From: Seleniivibrio woodruffii
Lineage (GTDB): Bacteria; Chrysiogenota; Deferribacteres; Deferribacterales; Geovibrionaceae
Reading direction: 5' to 3'
NCBI RefSeq assembly: GCF_029267515.1
Contig: NZ_JAJUIS010000007.1
Location: forward strand, 101,405-165,404
DNA length: 64,000 nt
The first letter of the stretch is position 1. Each line of letters opens with the position of its first letter. The notes under the pieces are model-generated. The model ran no database searches. It was not told the DNA's origin and was given only the letters and a program-made list of their open reading frames with translations. Below are positions 62,343-64,000 of this stretch, one piece after another. The translations under genes were made by a program, and so were the position numbers.

Positions 62343-62789
62343 ATGGCAGGAAGTTTCAGAGGGCAGTACCAACATAAAATCAGCGACACCGGACGTATCT
62401 CGGTTCCTTCAAAGTTCCGCGAGATACTGAAGGTCAAATATGGCAGTGACGAGCTTACACTGTTGTCCATGGGGGATCATCTGAGACTGTACCCTTCTGC
62501 CGAATGGGACAGAGAGGAAGCCCGGTTGGAGTCCGAATCCACCGACAACGACGAGTTTCAGGAGTTTCTGAGATACCTTTATTCCGACATGGACGAGCTT
62601 GCCATAGACGGAAACGGACGTATACAGATCACTTCCGAAGTGAGACAGCGTAACGGCATCCAGGGCGAATGTATCGTAAACGGTTTCAGAAACCATTTCG
62701 AAATTTGGCCTGCCGTTGTCTGGGGCGAAAAAGCCTCAGAGGAGAGAAAGGACGAACTGTTCAAAAAGTTCGCTTCCAAAATAAGATAA
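62343..62789 (+). CDS. mraZ: MraZ transcriptional regulator
   Basis: 148 residues, two SpoVT/AbrB-like halves: HKISDTGRISVPSKFREIL and DELAIDGNGRIQITSEVRQR. MraZ binds repeats upstream of its own gene and represses the division/cell-wall cluster. No ribosome site is visible in front of the ATG (the nearest AGG is about 18 bases away). It heads the cluster, followed by a small ORF and rsmH. Confidence 0.94.
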   Translation: MAGSFRGQYQHKISDTGRISVPSKFREILKVKYGSDELTLLSMGDHLRLYPSAEWDREEARLESESTDNDEFQEFLRYLYSDMDELAIDGNGRIQITSEVRQRNGIQGECIVNGFRNHFEIWPAVVWGEKASEERKDELFKKFASKIR

Positions 62790-62811
62790 GGGCAGGTCAA
62801 GGAGCGGATAA

Positions 62812-63036
62812 ATGCACATCTTTTCCCGGCTGACCCAACTGGTTTACAACCGCACCGATCTTTCGATTTTCGATCCGCACTATCGTGAAATCGAAGACAT
62901 AGCGGTGCAGTGCAGAGAATTTATGCAAAAAGGCAGCTTTGTCGAGGTTGATTTCGGCATGGCGCAAAGGGCGGTAAGAGGAAATGAAGCACGTACCGGT
63001 AATGATAAGGGAGGTGCTCAAGTATCTGCCGGTTGA
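62812..63036 (+). CDS. Small ORF between mraZ and rsmH
   Basis: 74 residues, with an excellent ribosome site (AAGGAGCGG, five bases before the ATG) 22 bases after mraZ. The first 55 residues (FSRLTQLVYNRTDLSIFDPH and REIEDIAVQCREFMQKGSF) look like a real helical protein; the last 18 codons overlap rsmH in another frame. Not a known member of the cluster. It may couple translation of rsmH. Confidence 0.5.
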   Translation: MHIFSRLTQLVYNRTDLSIFDPHYREIEDIAVQCREFMQKGSFVEVDFGMAQRAVRGNEARTGNDKGGAQVSAG

Positions 63037-63910
63037 TCCGGACGGGATAACTCTGGATATGACAGGCGGAGGCGGCGGACATTCGGCTGCCATGCTGAAG
63101 GAGATATCGGCAAAAGGACGGCTTATCGTTCTTGACCGGGATCCCGACGCAGTGGTGCGGCTGAAGGAACGCTTTGCGGAGCACACGAACGTTACCGTTA
63201 TTCATTCCAACTTTTCCGACTTTGATCAGGTTCTCGACGAACTGGGCATTCGAAGCGTGTCCTCTGTTCTTGCTGATTTCGGTGTGTCGCTGTTTCACCT
63301 TAAAACGGCTGAACGCGGATTTTCATTCCGCAGTCAGGGACCGCTGGATATGAGGATGAACCCCGCAGACAGGCTTACGGCTGCCGAGGTTGTGAACAGC
63401 TATTCCAGAGAGACTCTGGCAAACCTTATCAGAAAATACGGCGAAGACGACTTCGCGTGGAATATTGCAACCGCTATTGTTGCGGCAAGGGCTATCAAAA
63501 GGATAGAAACCACCGTTCAACTGGCGGATATTATCGCGTCCGCTGTGCCGAAAAAGGCTCAGAAACCGGGTGTTCATCCGGCGACTAAGAGTTTTCAGGC
63601 ACTGCGTATTTACGTTAACGGAGAACTTGACGCCATCGAAAAGATGCTGGGCAAGCTGGAAAAATATATGGACAAGGGCGGCAGGGCTGCTTTTATTTCG
63701 TTTCATTCTCTGGAAGACCGGCTGGTCAAAGACTATTTCCGCGAGTTTGAAAAGGAGTGCGTCTGCCCGCCGGGGATGCCGGTCTGTACATGCGGCAAGG
63801 TGCGCACCTTCCGCCAGATAACCCGCAAACCCCTGACACCGAAAGAAGACGAGATAGAGATGAACGCTCTTTCGCGCAGCGCAAAGATGCGCGTAGCGGA
63901 GAGGGTATAA
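62984..63910 (+). CDS. rsmH: 16S rRNA m4C1402 methyltransferase
   Basis: 308 residues. MraW/RsmH signature: HVPVMIREVLKYL, the SAM-binding DMTGGGGGHS, DFGVSLFHL, FSFRSQGPLDMRMNP and FISFHSLEDRLVKDYF. It methylates N4 of C1402 in the 30S decoding centre. The upstream small ORF overlaps its start by 53 bases, and AGAGGAA lies immediately before the ATG. Confidence 0.95.
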   Translation: MKHVPVMIREVLKYLPVDPDGITLDMTGGGGGHSAAMLKEISAKGRLIVLDRDPDAVVRLKERFAEHTNVTVIHSNFSDFDQVLDELGIRSVSSVLADFGVSLFHLKTAERGFSFRSQGPLDMRMNPADRLTAAEVVNSYSRETLANLIRKYGEDDFAWNIATAIVAARAIKRIETTVQLADIIASAVPKKAQKPGVHPATKSFQALRIYVNGELDAIEKMLGKLEKYMDKGGRAAFISFHSLEDRLVKDYFREFEKECVCPPGMPVCTCGKVRTFRQITRKPLTPKEDEIEMNALSRSAKMRVAERV

Positions 63911-63934
63911 AGGCACAGGATGTGCCTCACGGAG

Positions 63935-63966
63935 AACAATTTTAGCTGGTTTCAGCAAAAATTGTT
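63935..63966. other. Hairpin after rsmH
   Basis: AACAATTTT (63935-63943) pairs with AAAATTGTT (63958-63966), with an inner CTG/CAG pair. It has no T tract. Its role is unclear; the division cluster probably continues beyond the window edge. Confidence 0.4.
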
Positions 63967-64000
63967 TGAAGTGTGAGCGAAGTCGAGGCTTTGCCTGACT

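Noticed and set aside
62302..62343. Leaderless promoter for mraZ (TTGTAC-N18-TATAGA)
   Set aside because: The -35 matches only three of six positions; the absence of a ribosome site is real but the promoter is not convincing.
1..64000. CRISPR arrays, tRNA, rRNA and insertion sequences
   Set aside because: None seen; no regularly spaced repeats, no cloverleaf and no transposase gene.

Overview
The window looks like chromosome from a Gram-negative, chemotactic bacterium that respires anaerobically. It carries an ammonia-forming octaheme nitrite reductase with a system II cytochrome c maturation pair, two further proteins with haem-binding motifs, many two-component and chemotaxis proteins, and outer-membrane-type lipoproteins. 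The combination fits Deferribacterota (Geovibrio, Denitrovibrio or Seleniivibrio type) best. That placement is inference from gene content and cannot be proved from this piece alone.

Layout. 0-0.9 kb: the first 32 codons of a SIR2-domain protein run off the left edge behind a promoter with a palindromic operator, followed by a small EF-hand protein. 0.9-9.1 kb: a NarX/NarL-like two-component pair, a DUF1003 membrane protein, an HD-GYP phosphodiesterase, an MprF-like lipid aminoacylase/flippase and an MFS exporter. 9.3-18.5 kb: a PhoX-like lipoprotein next to a diheme lipoprotein, an MCP, a Kup K+ transporter and a haem-domain sensor kinase. 18.6-23.3 kb: an orphan receiver, the octaheme nitrite reductase, ResB and CcsA. 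23.5-33.1 kb: MscS, threonine ammonia-lyase with a Gate-domain protein, an unusual M1-ChaN-PDZ fusion, YgiQ and an acyl-CoA synthetase. 33.1-33.8 kb: an AT-rich gap with DnaA-box-like sites and a candidate structured RNA. 33.8-37.2 kb: an operon of DUF2062, a MinD-like ATPase and a CheW-CheZ fusion. 37.5-42.6 kb: a double-HTH regulator, amtB-glnK behind a sigma-54-type promoter, and a multi-PAS kinase.

42.6-54.7 kb is the most unusual region. It is a tight minus-strand operon of sixteen genes that starts with a Mu-like head module (prohead protease, decoration protein, lambda E-type major capsid, gp36- and gp37-like connector proteins) and continues with ten genes, mostly for large beta-rich surface, baseplate or fibre-like proteins. 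There is no terminase, portal, tape measure, sheath, integrase or transposase. Its last stop codon overlaps the stop codon of the neighbouring host kinase. Close by (56.1-59.1 kb), a Cro/CI-type repressor forms an operon with an intracellular subtilase, divergent from an excisionase-like HTH gene. This has the form of a lysogeny switch without an adjacent phage replication module. Together these may be a degraded or domesticated phage, a particle-forming or gene-transfer-like system, or two unrelated remnants.

59.1-64 kb returns to core genes: ftsY, a spore-photoproduct-lyase-type radical SAM protein with a co-transcribed partner, and the start of the division/cell-wall cluster (mraZ, a small overlapping ORF, rsmH). 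I saw no tRNA, rRNA, CRISPR array or insertion sequence.
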